64,000 nt of DNA from Streptomyces sp. NBC_00691 (GCF_036226665.1 NZ_CP109007.1:1612001-1676000); one strand, 5' to 3'; numbered from the stretch's first letter, positions 21,563 to 31,003 are shown. Notes: generated by a model from the letters alone, not told the origin. Made by a program: numbers and translations.

Positions 21563-22240
21563 ATGGACGTGAGACCCGAGAAGCAGGAGCGCTGGGACCG
21601 TCGCATGGAGAAGCCGCTCGCGGTGGCGTCCCTGCTCTTCCTCGCCGGGTACACGGTACGGGTGCTCGCCCACGGCATGGACCAGGTCTGGCTGGACCTC
21701 TGCCTGGCGGTCACGCTCGGGTCGTGGGGCGTCTTCGTCCTCGACTACGTGGTGCGGCTCCGGCTCAGTGGCCTCGGTCCCCTGCGCTTCCTCCGCGCGC
21801 ATCTCCTGGGCACCGTCGTGCTGCTGCTGCCGCTGCTGAGGCCGTTGCAGATGGTGAAGATCTACGAGCAGATCCAGCGCCGCCACGACAAGCCGCGCCT
21901 GACCCTCTACGCCCGCGTCATGGCCTACTCCAGCCTCACGGTCGCGCTGCTCGGCTTCGCGGGCGCGCTCGCCGTCTACCAGCACGAGCGCGGCGCCCCG
22001 GGGGCCACGATCCGCACGTTCGGCGACGCCCTCTGGTGGGCGGCCGAGACGCTGACGACGGTGGGATACGGGGACGTGACCCCGGTGACCGCGATGGGCC
22101 GGTTCATCGCGGTGGGCATGATGGCGTGCGGAGTCGCCCTGATCGGGGCCGTCACGGGTTCGTTCTCGTCCTGGCTGATCCAGACGTTCAGGCGGGAGGA
22201 CGAGAAGAGGCCCCCGGGGGGTACCCCGGGGGCCTCCTGA
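21563..22240 (+). CDS. Voltage-gated-like potassium channel subunit
   Basis: 225-residue membrane protein with a TVGYGD selectivity filter near residue 172, a pore helix (ALWWAAETL) before it and a pore-lining helix (FIAVGMMACGVALIGAVTGSF) after it. Four hydrophobic segments precede the pore, as in six-helix Kv-like channels, though the S4-like segment has few regular arginines. The C-terminal tail is short and contains the coding side of the downstream terminator. ATG 21563 lacks a good SD. Confidence 0.88.
   Translation: MDVRPEKQERWDRRMEKPLAVASLLFLAGYTVRVLAHGMDQVWLDLCLAVTLGSWGVFVLDYVVRLRLSGLGPLRFLRAHLLGTVVLLLPLLRPLQMVKIYEQIQRRHDKPRLTLYARVMAYSSLTVALLGFAGALAVYQHERGAPGATIRTFGDALWWAAETLTTVGYGDVTPVTAMGRFIAVGMMACGVALIGAVTGSFSSWLIQTFRREDEKRPPGGTPGAS
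22207..22236. terminator. Terminator overlapping the K+ channel 3' end
   Basis: Perfect 13-bp arms (22207-22219, 22224-22236) with a GGTA loop. It lies inside the last codons of the channel gene (PGGTPGAS) and separates it from convergent thrS. Confidence 0.85.
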
Positions 22241-22258
22241 GTCCGTGCGACCGGCGGA

Positions 22259-24235
22259 TCAGACCTGGACGCGGTCCTCGACGACCTTGGCGATCTTGGC
22301 GATGGCCTCGTCGACGGGGATGCCGTTCTCCTGCGAACCGTCGCGGTAACGGAAGGAGACGGCGCCGGCGGCCATGTCCTCGTCACCCGCGATGATCATG
22401 AACGGGACCTTCTGCTTCTGCGCGTTGCGGATCTTCTTCTGCATCCGGTCCGAGGACGAGTCGACGTCCACCCGCAGGCCCTGCTTCTTCGCCTTGGCGG
22501 CGAACTCGTGCAGGTAGTCGACGTGTGCGTCGCCGATCGGGATGCCGGTGGCCTGGACGGGGGCCAGCCACGGCGGCATCGCGCCCGCGTAGTGCTCCAG
22601 GAGCACGGCGAAGAAGCGCTCGATCGAACCGAACAGCGCGCGGTGGATCATGACCGGGCGCTGCTTGGTGCCGTCCGGGGAGGTGTACTCCAGGTCGAAG
22701 CGCTCCGGCAGGTTGAAGTCGAGCTGCACGGTCGACATCTGCCAGGTACGGCCGATGGCGTCGCGCGCCTGTACCGAGATCTTCGGGCCGTAGAACGCGG
22801 CGCCGCCCGGGTCGGGGGTCAGCGGGAGGCCCTGCTTCTCGGCGACCTGCTGGAGGACCGCGGTGGCCTCCTCCCAGATCTCGTCCGAGCCGACGAACTT
22901 CTCCGGGTCCTTGGTGGACAGCTCCAGGTAGAAGTCGGTCAGACCGTAGTCGCGCAGCAGGTTCAGGACGAAGGTGAGGGTCTTGTCGAGCTCCTCCGCC
23001 ATCTGCTCCTTGGTGCAGTAGATGTGGGCGTCGTCCTGGGTGAAGCCCCGGGCCCGGGTCAGGCCGTGCACGACGCCCGACTTCTCGTACCGGTACACGG
23101 TGCCGAACTCGAAGAGGCGCAGCGGAAGTTCACGGTACGAACGGCCGCGCGCGTCGAAGATCAGGTTGTGCATCGGGCAGTTCATGGGCTTGAGGTAGTA
23201 GTCCACGCCCTCGTCGAGCTGCATGGGGGGGTACATGCCCTCGGCGTACCAGTCGAGGTGGCCAGACTTCTCGAACAGCTTGCCCTTGGTGGCGTGCGGC
23301 GAGTAGACGAACTCGTAGCCCTCCTCCTCGTGGCGCTTGCGCGAGTAGTCCTCCATGACCCGGCGGATGATGCCGCCCTTGGGGTGGAAGACGGCGAGGC
23401 CGGAACCGATCTCGTCCGGGATGGAGAAGAGGTCCAGCTCGTTGCCCAGCTTGCGGTGGTCACGCTTCTCGGCCTCGGCGAGGAAGTCGAGGTGGGCCTT
23501 CAGCTCGTCCTTCGACGGCCAGGCAGTGCCGTAGATGCGCTGGAGCATCGGGTTCTTCTCGCTGCCGCGCCAGTAGGCGGCGGCGTTGCGCATCAGCTTG
23601 AACGCCGGGATGTTCCGGGTGGTGGGCAGGTGGGGACCGCGGCAGAGATCCTTCCAGCACAGGTCGCCGGTCTTGGCGTCGATGTTGTCGTAGATGGTCA
23701 GCTCGCCGCCGCCCACCTCGACGCTGGCGCCGTCGTCGGTCGACGCGGAGCCCTTGATGCCGATGAGTTCCAGCTTGTACGGCTCGTCCGCCAGCTCCGC
23801 GCGGGCGTCCTCGTCGGTCACCACACGGCGGGCGAAACGCTGGCCGCGCTTCTGGATCTCCTGCATCTTCTTCTCGATGACCTTGAGGTCCTCGGGGGTG
23901 AAGGGCTTCTCGACGTCGAAGTCGTAGTAGAAGCCGTCCCGGACCGGCGGGCCGATGCCCAGCTTGGCCTCGGGGAAGAGCTCCTGCACGGCCTGGGCCA
24001 TGACGTGCGCGGTCGAGTGGCGCAGGATGTCGAGACCGTCCGGGGAGGAGATCTCGACGCCCTCGACGACGTCGCCGTCGGCGAGCTCGTACGACAGGTC
24101 CTTCAGCTCGCCGGCCACACGGGCGGCGATGACGGTGCGGTCGTCGGCGAACAGTGCGCCGGCGGTGGTGCCCGCGCTCACCGCCCTCTCCTCTGCTTCC
24201 GAGGCGGACTGGACGGTCACACGGACTTCAGACAC
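22259..24235 (-). CDS. thrS: Threonine--tRNA ligase
   Basis: Class II aminoacyl-tRNA synthetase charging tRNA-Thr. The N-terminal TGS domain (to residue ~65) is followed by the editing domain with [11 protein letters not shown] (~80), then the catalytic core with motif 2 ([13 protein letters not shown]), motif 3 region ([21 protein letters not shown]), and a C-terminal anticodon-binding domain. GTG at 24235 has GGAG five bases upstream and gives 658 residues, the usual Streptomyces length; an ATG five codons earlier lacks an SD. It is the head of the conserved thrS-HIT-pgsA order. Confidence 0.96.
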   Translation of the reverse strand: MSEVRVTVQSASEAEERAVSAGTTAGALFADDRTVIAARVAGELKDLSYELADGDVVEGVEISSPDGLDILRHSTAHVMAQAVQELFPEAKLGIGPPVRDGFYYDFDVEKPFTPEDLKVIEKKMQEIQKRGQRFARRVVTDEDARAELADEPYKLELIGIKGSASTDDGASVEVGGGELTIYDNIDAKTGDLCWKDLCRGPHLPTTRNIPAFKLMRNAAAYWRGSEKNPMLQRIYGTAWPSKDELKAHLDFLAEAEKRDHRKLGNELDLFSIPDEIGSGLAVFHPKGGIIRRVMEDYSRKRHEEEGYEFVYSPHATKGKLFEKSGHLDWYAEGMYPPMQLDEGVDYYLKPMNCPMHNLIFDARGRSYRELPLRLFEFGTVYRYEKSGVVHGLTRARGFTQDDAHIYCTKEQMAEELDKTLTFVLNLLRDYGLTDFYLELSTKDPEKFVGSDEIWEEATAVLQQVAEKQGLPLTPDPGGAAFYGPKISVQARDAIGRTWQMSTVQLDFNLPERFDLEYTSPDGTKQRPVMIHRALFGSIERFFAVLLEHYAGAMPPWLAPVQATGIPIGDAHVDYLHEFAAKAKKQGLRVDVDSSSDRMQKKIRNAQKQKVPFMIIAGDEDMAAGAVSFRYRDGSQENGIPVDEAIAKIAKVVEDRVQV

Positions 24236-24382
24236 GGGTACTCCGTACATAGGGGCGCAAGCAGACACGAGGTGCCGGCGCCGGCGGTGCGCGACAGGTA
24301 CGAGGTGCCGCGCACGGCCGATCCTACCGAGGCGGCCGGTCCGCCCGCGAAACGGTTTCCCGCCCGCCGGGCCCCCGCCGGC

Positions 24383-25711
24383 CTACCCCTCGTCCGGCCC
24401 GCACGCCTCCTCGAAGAAGTCCGCGTCCCCGGCGTTCCCCTGGAGCGACTTCATCAGCCGGTCCCGTTCCGTCTCGTCGACCTGCACGGGGACGACCCCG
24501 GAGGCGTCCGTGAGACGGCGGAAGCCGCCCCGGCTCTCCAGCCGTCCCACCACCCGGATCGGCAGCCCGACGAGATGGGCGTGCCCGGCGGTGCGGTACG
24601 CGTCCTCGTCCAGGCTGACACGGACGTGCGGGACCTCGGCGCCGCCGAGCACCCGGAGCCGTACGGTTCCCTCGCCGCGCGGCCCGGAGCGGCGCATGCG
24701 GACGACGGCGCCGGTCAGCCGGACCGGCACGGAGGGCTCGTCGGTCAGGTAGCGGGCGCTCGCCTCGCGCAGCGCCGGCAGGTCGCCGGGCGAGAACTCG
24801 ACCGGTTCGGGCCGGGCCGCGCAGCCCCCGGGCGCCCCGGCGGAGGGGGCCCACTCCAGGGCGATCCTGGCTCCCTCGGTGCCCCGCACCAGGGCCACGA
24901 GGGCCTCGGTGAGTTCGCGGCTGACACCCGCCTCGACGGCGGCGTCGAAGGCCTCCATGCCGCCGGTGGCCCGCTGGTAGTCGGTGGCCTCGCGGGCCGC
25001 GTGGAGGGCGTGGTAGAGCCGGACGGCGATGGGACGGCCCGGTGCGACGGGCAGGAAGGCGGTGAGTCCGCGTCCGCCGGGCGCGGCGCCGACGACGACG
25101 GTCTCCAGGGAGGCCTGGGCGGGGCGCCGGTGCCGGGCCCCGTAGTAGCCGGCCCGGCCGCGGACGGCGAGGGCGCCGGCGAGGAGGAGCTGGCGGGCGG
25201 CGGACCTGAGCTGCTCCTGCACGGTCCAGGGGACGATGCCGGCCGGGCCGGGGGGCACGTCGCGCCACCAGCGGATCTCGTCGCTGGGCACGGCGAGGCC
25301 GGTGAGGACCTCGCGGGCGGAGGGCGTGGCGCTGCGGGCGAGGGCGGTGAGCGCCTCGCCGAGCAGGTCCTCGCAGTCCGGGAAGGCGCGGCTCTCGGGC
25401 ACGAGCAGGCTGGTGCCGGTGCCGCTGCCGGGCGGCGTCCAGCGGCTGTAGCGCCCGGCGGCCCCGCCCCGCCGCCGCCATCCGTGGCGGGCGAGCAGGG
25501 CACCGAGGACGCGCGGGTCGACCCTGCCGGGGTCGGGTGTGCCCTGGCTGTCGGCCCAGGGGCCGGTGGGCGGGGCGGGGACCCCGGTCCAGGGCCCGGG
25601 GGTGTCCCCGGGCGCCGGATGGGGACGGTAGGGCGGAGGAACGGACACGGGGCCGTGTCCGGCCCCGCTCCCCTCGTCCCCGAACCCCGGTTCGTCGATC
25701 GGTCGGTGCAT
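24383..25711 (-). CDS. Protein of unknown function (442 aa), partner of DUF4365 gene
   Basis: No recognisable family. The N-terminal 50 residues are Pro/Gly-rich and probably disordered. Residues ~62-90 form a short domain (GALLARHGWRRRGGAAGRYSRW). A helical middle (~95-330) follows. A beta-rich C-terminal region (~335-415; VPVRLTGAVVRMRRSG..., HLVGLPIRVVGRLES) resembles an OB-like barrel, which is my inference. The ATG overlaps the DUF4365 stop by one base and has a strong GGAGGGAG, so the pair is translated together. The pair sits between thrS and a divergent exonuclease. Confidence 0.75.
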   Translation of the reverse strand: MHRPIDEPGFGDEGSGAGHGPVSVPPPYRPHPAPGDTPGPWTGVPAPPTGPWADSQGTPDPGRVDPRVLGALLARHGWRRRGGAAGRYSRWTPPGSGTGTSLLVPESRAFPDCEDLLGEALTALARSATPSAREVLTGLAVPSDEIRWWRDVPPGPAGIVPWTVQEQLRSAARQLLLAGALAVRGRAGYYGARHRRPAQASLETVVVGAAPGGRGLTAFLPVAPGRPIAVRLYHALHAAREATDYQRATGGMEAFDAAVEAGVSRELTEALVALVRGTEGARIALEWAPSAGAPGGCAARPEPVEFSPGDLPALREASARYLTDEPSVPVRLTGAVVRMRRSGPRGEGTVRLRVLGGAEVPHVRVSLDEDAYRTAGHAHLVGLPIRVVGRLESRGGFRRLTDASGVVPVQVDETERDRLMKSLQGNAGDADFFEEACGPDEG

Positions 25712-26277
25712 CAAGGTCTCCCTCCCACGCCGACCCGGGTCATGATCTCGCAGAGCGCCCGGTCGTCGAAGATCCGTGCCGTCGGTACGCGCACGGTGGT
25801 CCGGCTCCGTCCCGTGACCGGGTGTCCGGCCAGGTTGATCCAGTAGCAGCAGTGCCGCAGGTCGAGCCGGTCGTGGCTCGCCCTCAGCCAGTCCTCCTGT
25901 GACCTCGGGGCGAGCATCACGACGAGGATCTTGTGCACGGCCACCGGGGTCCTGGCGAGCTTCACCAGGTGGTCGTTGTCGAGGGTGAACGAGAAGGTCT
26001 TCCCGGGCGGGCGCGGCGGTATCTGGTAGGTGCACTTGAGCTGCACCTTGATGGTCACCTCGTCGTCGACCGTGTGGCCGGGCGAGCCGTGGCTCACGTG
26101 CCAGTCGATGCCGTTGTCCGGAAAGGGCTGGGAGAGCGAGCAGCCGGCCGCGGCGGCGACGGCGTGCAGGTATCCCACCTGGAGGGTCTCCATGCAGGCG
26201 GTGGTGGCGAGTGAGCCGCGCGTCGGTGCCAGCCGCTGGGGCGGCAGCCCTCCCGACTCGGGCTGGGCGAGCGCCAT
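25711..26277 (-). CDS. DUF4365-like protein, possible PD-(D/E)XK nuclease fold
   Basis: The 188-residue protein has conserved polar residues in the order Glu30 (ACMETLQ), Asp58 (DNGIDWH), Gln79-Leu-Lys81 (VQLKCT). That E...D...QxK order fits the PD-(D/E)XK phosphodiesterase pattern and the DUF4365 family I recall. No helicase or methylase partner is present. Start ATG 26277 has GGAAGGA eight bases upstream. It is the first gene of a two-gene unit and points away from the DEDDh exonuclease at 26399. Activity is untested; nuclease role is inference. Confidence 0.72.
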   Translation of the reverse strand: MALAQPESGGLPPQRLAPTRGSLATTACMETLQVGYLHAVAAAAGCSLSQPFPDNGIDWHVSHGSPGHTVDDEVTIKVQLKCTYQIPPRPPGKTFSFTLDNDHLVKLARTPVAVHKILVVMLAPRSQEDWLRASHDRLDLRHCCYWINLAGHPVTGRSRTTVRVPTARIFDDRALCEIMTRVGVGGRP

Positions 26278-26398
26278 GTCGTCTTCCTTCCCCGTCCCTT
26301 GTGTTGTGACCGGTCCGCGTACGGCGCAAACAGTCCGGGTATCACCGTTTCGGGGCAGGGGGTTGGCCATCTGCCGCACGTGTGCAGGGAGTTCAGGG

Positions 26399-27127
26399 AT
26401 GACGATGCACTGGTACGAAGGGCCCCTGGCCGCTTTCGACACGGAGACCACAGGAGTCGACGTCGAGGGCGACCGGATCGTGTCCGCCGCCCTCGTCGTA
26501 CAGGACACGATGGGAGCGCGGCCGCGGGTGACGCGGTGGCTGGTCAATCCGGGCATACCGGTGCCCGAGGGGGCCACCGCCGTGCACGGACTGACGGACG
26601 ATCACCTCCAGCGGAACGGCCGGTGGCCGGCTCCGGTGATGGAGGAGCTGGCGCGCGCGCTGGCGGAGCAGAGCGCGGCGGGGCGTCCGCTGGTGGTGAT
26701 GAACGCGCCGTTCGATCTGACCATCCTCGACCGCGAGCTGCGCAGGCACCGGGCGTCCACGCTCGGCGACTACCTGGGGGGCACCCCGCTGGTCGTCCTC
26801 GATCCGCGGGTCCTGGACAAGCATCTGGACCGCTACCGGAAGGGCCGGCGGACCCTCACGGACCTGTGCGCGCACTACGAGGTGGAGCTGGCGGGGGCCC
26901 ACGACGCGGCGGCGGACGCGACGGCGGCGCTCGATGTCGTACGGGCGGTGGCGCGGCGCTTCTCGTCGCGGCTGGAACGGCTGTCGCCGGCGGAGCTGCA
27001 CACGCTGCAGGCGGTGTGGCACGCGGCGCAGGCGCGGGGTCTCCAGGCGTGGTTCACGCGGCAGGGGACGCCGGAGACGGTGGACCCGTCGTGGCCGCTG
27101 CGGCCGGAGCTCGGCACCGCGGCCTGA
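26399..27127 (+). CDS. DEDDh 3'-5' exonuclease (DnaQ-like)
   Basis: 242-residue exonuclease-fold protein. ExoI motif FDTETTG (Asp14, Glu16), ExoII NAPFDLTILDRE (about 102-113), and ExoIII HDAAADATAAL (His and Asp, about 166) complete the DEDDh set, so it should be catalytically active. Substrate could be DNA or RNA; it lacks a helicase or polymerase fusion. Start ATG 26399 has AGGGAG upstream; a second in-frame ATG lies two codons later. It is divergent from the DUF4365 pair with 121 bases between them. Confidence 0.9.
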   Translation: MTMHWYEGPLAAFDTETTGVDVEGDRIVSAALVVQDTMGARPRVTRWLVNPGIPVPEGATAVHGLTDDHLQRNGRWPAPVMEELARALAEQSAAGRPLVVMNAPFDLTILDRELRRHRASTLGDYLGGTPLVVLDPRVLDKHLDRYRKGRRTLTDLCAHYEVELAGAHDAAADATAALDVVRAVARRFSSRLERLSPAELHTLQAVWHAAQARGLQAWFTRQGTPETVDPSWPLRPELGTAA

Positions 27128-27154
27128 ACCGGGCCCGGCGGCACGGCACATGAC

Positions 27155-27188
27155 AGAGGCCGGTCCGTCTTTCGACGGACCGGCCTCT
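27155..27188. terminator. Terminator between exonuclease and tRNA-Val
   Basis: Perfect 15-bp arms (27155-27169, 27174-27188) with a TTTC loop. It serves convergent transcription from the exonuclease and tRNA genes. Confidence 0.9.
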
Positions 27189-27194
27189 ACCCGG

Positions 27195-27266
27195 TGGGCG
27201 ATACTGGGATCGAACCAGTGACCCCTTCGGTGTGAACGAAGTGCTCTCCCGCTGAGCTAATCGCCC
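27195..27266 (-). tRNA. tRNA-Val (CAC)
   Basis: A 72-nt cloverleaf on the minus strand. Acceptor GGGCGAT pairs with ATCGCCC; the anticodon stem CTTCG/CGAAG encloses TTCACAC, giving CAC; TPsiC loop reads GGTTCGATCC. Discriminator is A; CCA is not encoded. Confidence 0.95.
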
Positions 27267-27305
27267 GGGAACGGGTTGAACCATACAGGCCTTCAAGCCC
27301 TTCGT

Positions 27306-27752
27306 TCAAACCGCTCGCAGGTGAGCCGCGATCCCCCGCCTCCCGCCCCGCATCATCAGGGCGTGGTTGGCGCGGAAGACGGGGCGGCCGGGGACGGCGA
27401 GGGTGCGGAGCAGACGGGTCCGGACCTCGACCTCCTGCGCGTACAGGACATGGGTGCCGGTGCCTTCCGGGGTGAGGGTCCAGCGGGCCCAGCCCTCCAG
27501 ATCGCCGTCCAGCCCGACCTCCAGGACCCGTGCCACGGGGTCGCGGCGCAGGGCGCGGGCCGTGACGACGAGGTCGTACGGGAGCAGGGAGCGGAAGCGG
27601 GCGGTGCCGGTGGTGTCGTCGACGGGGACGACCTCGCGGACCTGGGGCCACCAGCGCGGGTACTCCTCGGCGCGCTCCAGGACGGCGTAGACCGCGTCGG
27701 GCGGGGCGGCGAGCCGCCAGACGCTGCGGAAGCGGTACCGGCACCAGTCCAT
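27306..27752 (-). CDS. SRPBCC (START-like) family protein
   Basis: A 148-residue protein opening with YRFRSVWRLAAPPDAVYAVLERAEEYPRWWPQVREV, the usual polyketide-cyclase/START entry strand with a Trp-rich turn. The rest has the alternating strands of a helix-grip fold (GTHVLYAQEVEVRTRLL). These proteins bind hydrophobic ligands; none can be named here. It lies between tRNA-Val and a divergently transcribed membrane protein. Confidence 0.85.
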   Translation of the reverse strand: MDWCRYRFRSVWRLAAPPDAVYAVLERAEEYPRWWPQVREVVPVDDTTGTARFRSLLPYDLVVTARALRRDPVARVLEVGLDGDLEGWARWTLTPEGTGTHVLYAQEVEVRTRLLRTLAVPGRPVFRANHALMMRGGRRGIAAHLRAV

Positions 27753-27844
27753 GCCCCCAGTGTGGACGTACTCAGACCGCGGGAGCCGGAAGATGAGTAC
27801 CCGGACGCATTCCCGCCCGGTGTGGCGGGGGACACACTCCGGTC

Positions 27845-30394
27845 ATGGACAACTCCCTGCCGCCCGCGGACGAGCTCGCGCTCGTCGACCGCGAGCTGGC
27901 CCGACTCGACGCACGCCGGTCCCAGTTGCTGGCGCGGCGGGCCTGGCTGCTCCGGGTGCTGTACGCACCGTCGGCGCCGACGGCGCCCGGCCCCTCCCCT
28001 GCGGCGCCCGGCCCGTTCCCGCCGGTGTCCGGCCCCCGCCCGCCGGTCGCGGACTCGACGCCGCGGAGCGCGCAGAACGTGCTGCTGACGCTCGGCGGCA
28101 CGCTGCTGACGATCGCGGCGATCGCCTTCACGCTGGTGAGCTGGGGATCGATGGGGATCGGCGGCCGTTCGGCTGTGCTGTTCGTGGTCACCTCGTGCAC
28201 GCTGGCGGCGCCGGTGGCGCTGCTGCGCCGGAGCCTGGTGTCGACGGCCGAGGCGGTGGCGGCGCTGGGTCTGGTCCTGATGGTGCTCGACGCCTACGCG
28301 CTGCACCGGGTGGCGCTGCCGGAGGCGGACGGCCTCGGATACACGGCGGTGGCCGCCGCCGTCCTCGCGGGCGCGTGGACGGCGTACGGCTCGGCCCTGT
28401 CCCGGCTGCGGATCCCGCTGCCGGTCGCGGTGGTCGCGGGACAGCTGCCGCTGCCGCTCGGCGTCCTGGCCGCCGGGGGCGGCCCGACGGCCTTCGCGTG
28501 GGCGGCGCTCGTCACGGCCGCGGCGGACGGAGCGGTGATCCTGTGGACCCGCCCCGCGGCGGTCCGGATCACGGCGGCCGTCGGCGCCACGGCCCTGGGC
28601 GGCTGGGCGCTCCTGACGGGCGGCTGGCTCTCGCTCACCTCTCCGTGGAGCGGCGCGCCGCTCCTCCTGGCGGCCGCGGCGCTGGCGCTGTTCGCGGCCC
28701 GGCGCCTGCCCACCCCGGCGGTGGCGGCCTCGGTCGTCGCCGGACTGGCGACGGTCGCGGCGGTGGGCGGCCTGCTCCGCCCGGCCGTCGCGGCGGAATG
28801 GATCGTGCCGGTGTACGTCCTGTGCGGCCTGGCCCTGGCATCGGTGTGGCGCCTGAGCCCGGCCGACGCCGGGGACGGGACCGTCGGGGGGGCCGGGCGG
28901 CGGCTGCCGGGCGGCATCCGGCTCGGGCTGGCCGGCGCGGGTGCCGGGGTCGCGGCGCTCGGCGTGGTCTGGGCACTGCCTCCGGTGGCGGTCGGACTCC
29001 TCGGACCCCTGGCCCGCACGACGGAGGTGTGGTCCGGCGAGCACGCCGGGCGGGCCCTCGACTCGTACCCGGGGACGGCCGTCCTCGTCCTGGCGGTGGC
29101 CGCCGGCGTCCTCGCCGCCGTACCCCGGCTGTGGGCCCGCTGCGGCGCCCTCGCCCTGGTATGGGCGCTGCTCACGGCGCTGCCGGTCGCCCTCGGCCTG
29201 CCGTACGCGGCGACGCTCACCCTCCAGCTCCTGACGACCGCAGGGGCGCTCGCGAGCGCCGTGCGTCCGGGCCCCCTCACGCGCGGCCTGCGCACCCCCG
29301 AGCCGGCCGAGGGTCCCGGCACGCCGGGGTCGCGGCCGTCCACCGCCGCCCAGGCTGCTCCGGGCGCTCCGGGCACCCCGTGGGGGCCGTGGGCGCCGTC
29401 CCGGCCCCGCCCCCAGGCTCCCGCCGCGGAGCCCGGGGCCGTCCTGGGGTGGATCGCGTACGCCGCCGGGCTGGCGTCCGCCCTGAGCACGGTCGCGCTC
29501 GCCCTGGACGTACGGGAGGCCACGTTCGTGGCACTCGGGACCCTGCTCCTGCTCCTCGTGGGGGTGGCGGTGCTCGGGGCGGGTGCGCGCCGGGTGGTGG
29601 CCGCCTGCGCCGCGGTGCTCACCGCGACCGCGCTCGTGGTCGCGGTGTCCGCCGCCGCCGGCTTCGAGGACCACTGGACGGCGCTCGCGCTGCTGCTCGT
29701 CCCTGCGGCGACGGCCGTCGTCGGCGCCAAGGCCCGTCCGGTGGCCCTGCCGGTCGAGATCACGGGTGCGGTCGTGGCGCTCCCGGCATTCGCGCTCGCC
29801 ACGTCCCGGCCGGCGTTCCTCTCCCTCGCCCTGGCCCTCGGCGGGGTGATCGCGGCGGCGACGGCCGTGCGCCCGGAGCGGCGGCGGTTCGCCTCGTGGA
29901 CGGCGGCGGTGCTCTTCCTGCTGGCCGCCTGGGTGCGGCTCGCGGTGTGGGAGGTGACGACCCCGGAGGCGTACACCCTGCCGGTGACCGTGCCGGCCCT
30001 CGTCGTCGGCTTCCTGCGGCGGCGCCGGGACCGGGAGGCCTCGTCCTGGACGGCGTACGGTCCGGGTCTCGCGGCGACGCTGCTGCCCGGCCTCGTCGCG
30101 GCCTGGACGGACCCGGAGTGGCCGCGGCCGCTGGCCCTGGGGGTCTCGGCCCTGGTCGTGACGCTGCTCGGGGCACGCTTCCGGCTCCAGGCGCTGCTGG
30201 TCCTCGGCGGTTCGGTGCTCGCCCTGGACGGGCTGCACGAGCTGGCGCCCTACGTGGTGCAGGCGGTGGGCGCGCTGCCGCGCTGGCTGCCGCCGGCCCT
30301 CGCCGGGCTCCTGCTGCTCGCGGTGGGCGCCACGTACGAGCAGCGGCTGCGGGACGCCCGCCGGCTCCGGGACCGGGTCGCGCGGATGCGGTGA
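27845..30394 (+). CDS. Large polytopic membrane protein of unknown function (849 aa)
   Basis: The N-terminal 80 residues are soluble and helical (DELALVDRELARLDARRSQLLARRAWLLRVLY, then a Pro-rich linker). The rest is a long series of Ala/Leu/Val membrane segments separated by short Pro/Gly-rich loops, with over 20 predicted by eye. A Pro/Ala linker (about 480-530) splits it in two. It resembles the large 'SCO7613 C-terminal domain-like' Streptomyces proteins I recall. No enzymatic motif seen. ATG 27845 is the first good start. Confidence 0.8.
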   Translation: MDNSLPPADELALVDRELARLDARRSQLLARRAWLLRVLYAPSAPTAPGPSPAAPGPFPPVSGPRPPVADSTPRSAQNVLLTLGGTLLTIAAIAFTLVSWGSMGIGGRSAVLFVVTSCTLAAPVALLRRSLVSTAEAVAALGLVLMVLDAYALHRVALPEADGLGYTAVAAAVLAGAWTAYGSALSRLRIPLPVAVVAGQLPLPLGVLAAGGGPTAFAWAALVTAAADGAVILWTRPAAVRITAAVGATALGGWALLTGGWLSLTSPWSGAPLLLAAAALALFAARRLPTPAVAASVVAGLATVAAVGGLLRPAVAAEWIVPVYVLCGLALASVWRLSPADAGDGTVGGAGRRLPGGIRLGLAGAGAGVAALGVVWALPPVAVGLLGPLARTTEVWSGEHAGRALDSYPGTAVLVLAVAAGVLAAVPRLWARCGALALVWALLTALPVALGLPYAATLTLQLLTTAGALASAVRPGPLTRGLRTPEPAEGPGTPGSRPSTAAQAAPGAPGTPWGPWAPSRPRPQAPAAEPGAVLGWIAYAAGLASALSTVALALDVREATFVALGTLLLLLVGVAVLGAGARRVVAACAAVLTATALVVAVSAAAGFEDHWTALALLLVPAATAVVGAKARPVALPVEITGAVVALPAFALATSRPAFLSLALALGGVIAAATAVRPERRRFASWTAAVLFLLAAWVRLAVWEVTTPEAYTLPVTVPALVVGFLRRRRDREASSWTAYGPGLAATLLPGLVAAWTDPEWPRPLALGVSALVVTLLGARFRLQALLVLGGSVLALDGLHELAPYVVQAVGALPRWLPPALAGLLLLAVGATYEQRLRDARRLRDRVARMR

Positions 30395-30407
30395 GGACGG
30401 GGGCACG

Positions 30408-30445
30408 CCGAAGGCCCGAGACGATGTTCCGTCTCGGGCCTTCGG
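30408..30445. terminator. Terminator between membrane protein and second tRNA-Val
   Basis: Perfect 16-bp arms (30408-30423, 30430-30445) with a 6-nt loop. It follows the large membrane protein gene and also faces the convergent tRNA. Confidence 0.9.
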
Positions 30446-30454
30446 ACCGGGTGG

Positions 30455-30526
30455 TGGGCGATACTGGGTTCGAACCAGTGACCCCTTCGGTGTGAACGAA
30501 GTGCTCTCCCACTGAGCTAATCGCCC
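30455..30526 (-). tRNA. tRNA-Val (CAC), second copy
   Basis: A 72-nt cloverleaf with the same acceptor stem and CAC anticodon as the copy at 27195. It differs in the D-loop (CAGTGGG against CAGCGGG) and the T-loop (GGTTCGAACC against GGTTCGATCC). CCA follows the discriminator A. Confidence 0.95.
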
Positions 30527-30580
30527 CGGTGCACCGCAAACATTACCGCATGTCAGCGGGGCTCCCGCACCATCCCGAGG

Positions 30581-31003
30581 TCACTCGTCGATCTTCCACG
30601 GCATGACGAAGCCGAACTTCCACAGGTAGACGCCGAGCAGGGCGGCGATGATCACCAGGCCGACGGTGGTGAGGATGATGTTCCTGCGGCGGACCTTGGG
30701 GTCGAGTGCGCGCTGTGCGGCCTCGGTGACCTTGCGCTTGGTCCAGCGGAGCACCAGCTGGGCCCAGACGAACTCGGTCGCCCAGATCGCCATGCCACCG
30801 AAGATGACCAGCCAGCCGGGCCCCGGGAGCGGCAGCATGACCACTCCGGCGCCGACCACGGCGAGTCCCACGATGAAGACGCCGACCTGCCAGCTCAGAT
30901 GGAGGCCTCGTCGGGACTTGATGAACTCCGGTGCGCGGGATCCCAGTTCGGCTTCCTGGCCGTCTGCGGACTCCCCGGTGCGCTCGTCACTCTCCGCATT
31001 CAT
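30581..31003 (-). CDS. PGPGW-motif membrane protein (TIGR02611-like)
   Basis: A 140-residue protein with an acidic N-terminal tail, a basic RRGLHLSWQ segment, a first helix (VGVFIVGLAVVGAGVVML) ending in the hallmark PLPGPGW, a second (LVIFGGMAIWATEFVWA), and a third near the C-terminus (IILTTVGLVIIAALLGVYLW). It matches the actinobacterial TIGR02611/PGPGW family, whose function is unknown. ATG 31003 with GGGGA upstream is preferred over an upstream TTG. It is divergent from ssgB. Confidence 0.88.
   Translation of the reverse strand: MNAESDERTGESADGQEAELGSRAPEFIKSRRGLHLSWQVGVFIVGLAVVGAGVVMLPLPGPGWLVIFGGMAIWATEFVWAQLVLRWTKRKVTEAAQRALDPKVRRRNIILTTVGLVIIAALLGVYLWKFGFVMPWKIDE

Noticed and set aside
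24236..24382. T-box leader upstream of thrS
   Set aside because: No T-box sequence (AGGGTGGNACCGCG-like) or terminator stem seen; only a repeated GGCACCTCGT.
24383..26329. Single 648-codon frame joining the 442-residue gene to sequence upstream
   Set aside because: The upstream part is the wrong frame of the DUF4365 gene; the SD and one-base overlap show two separate genes.
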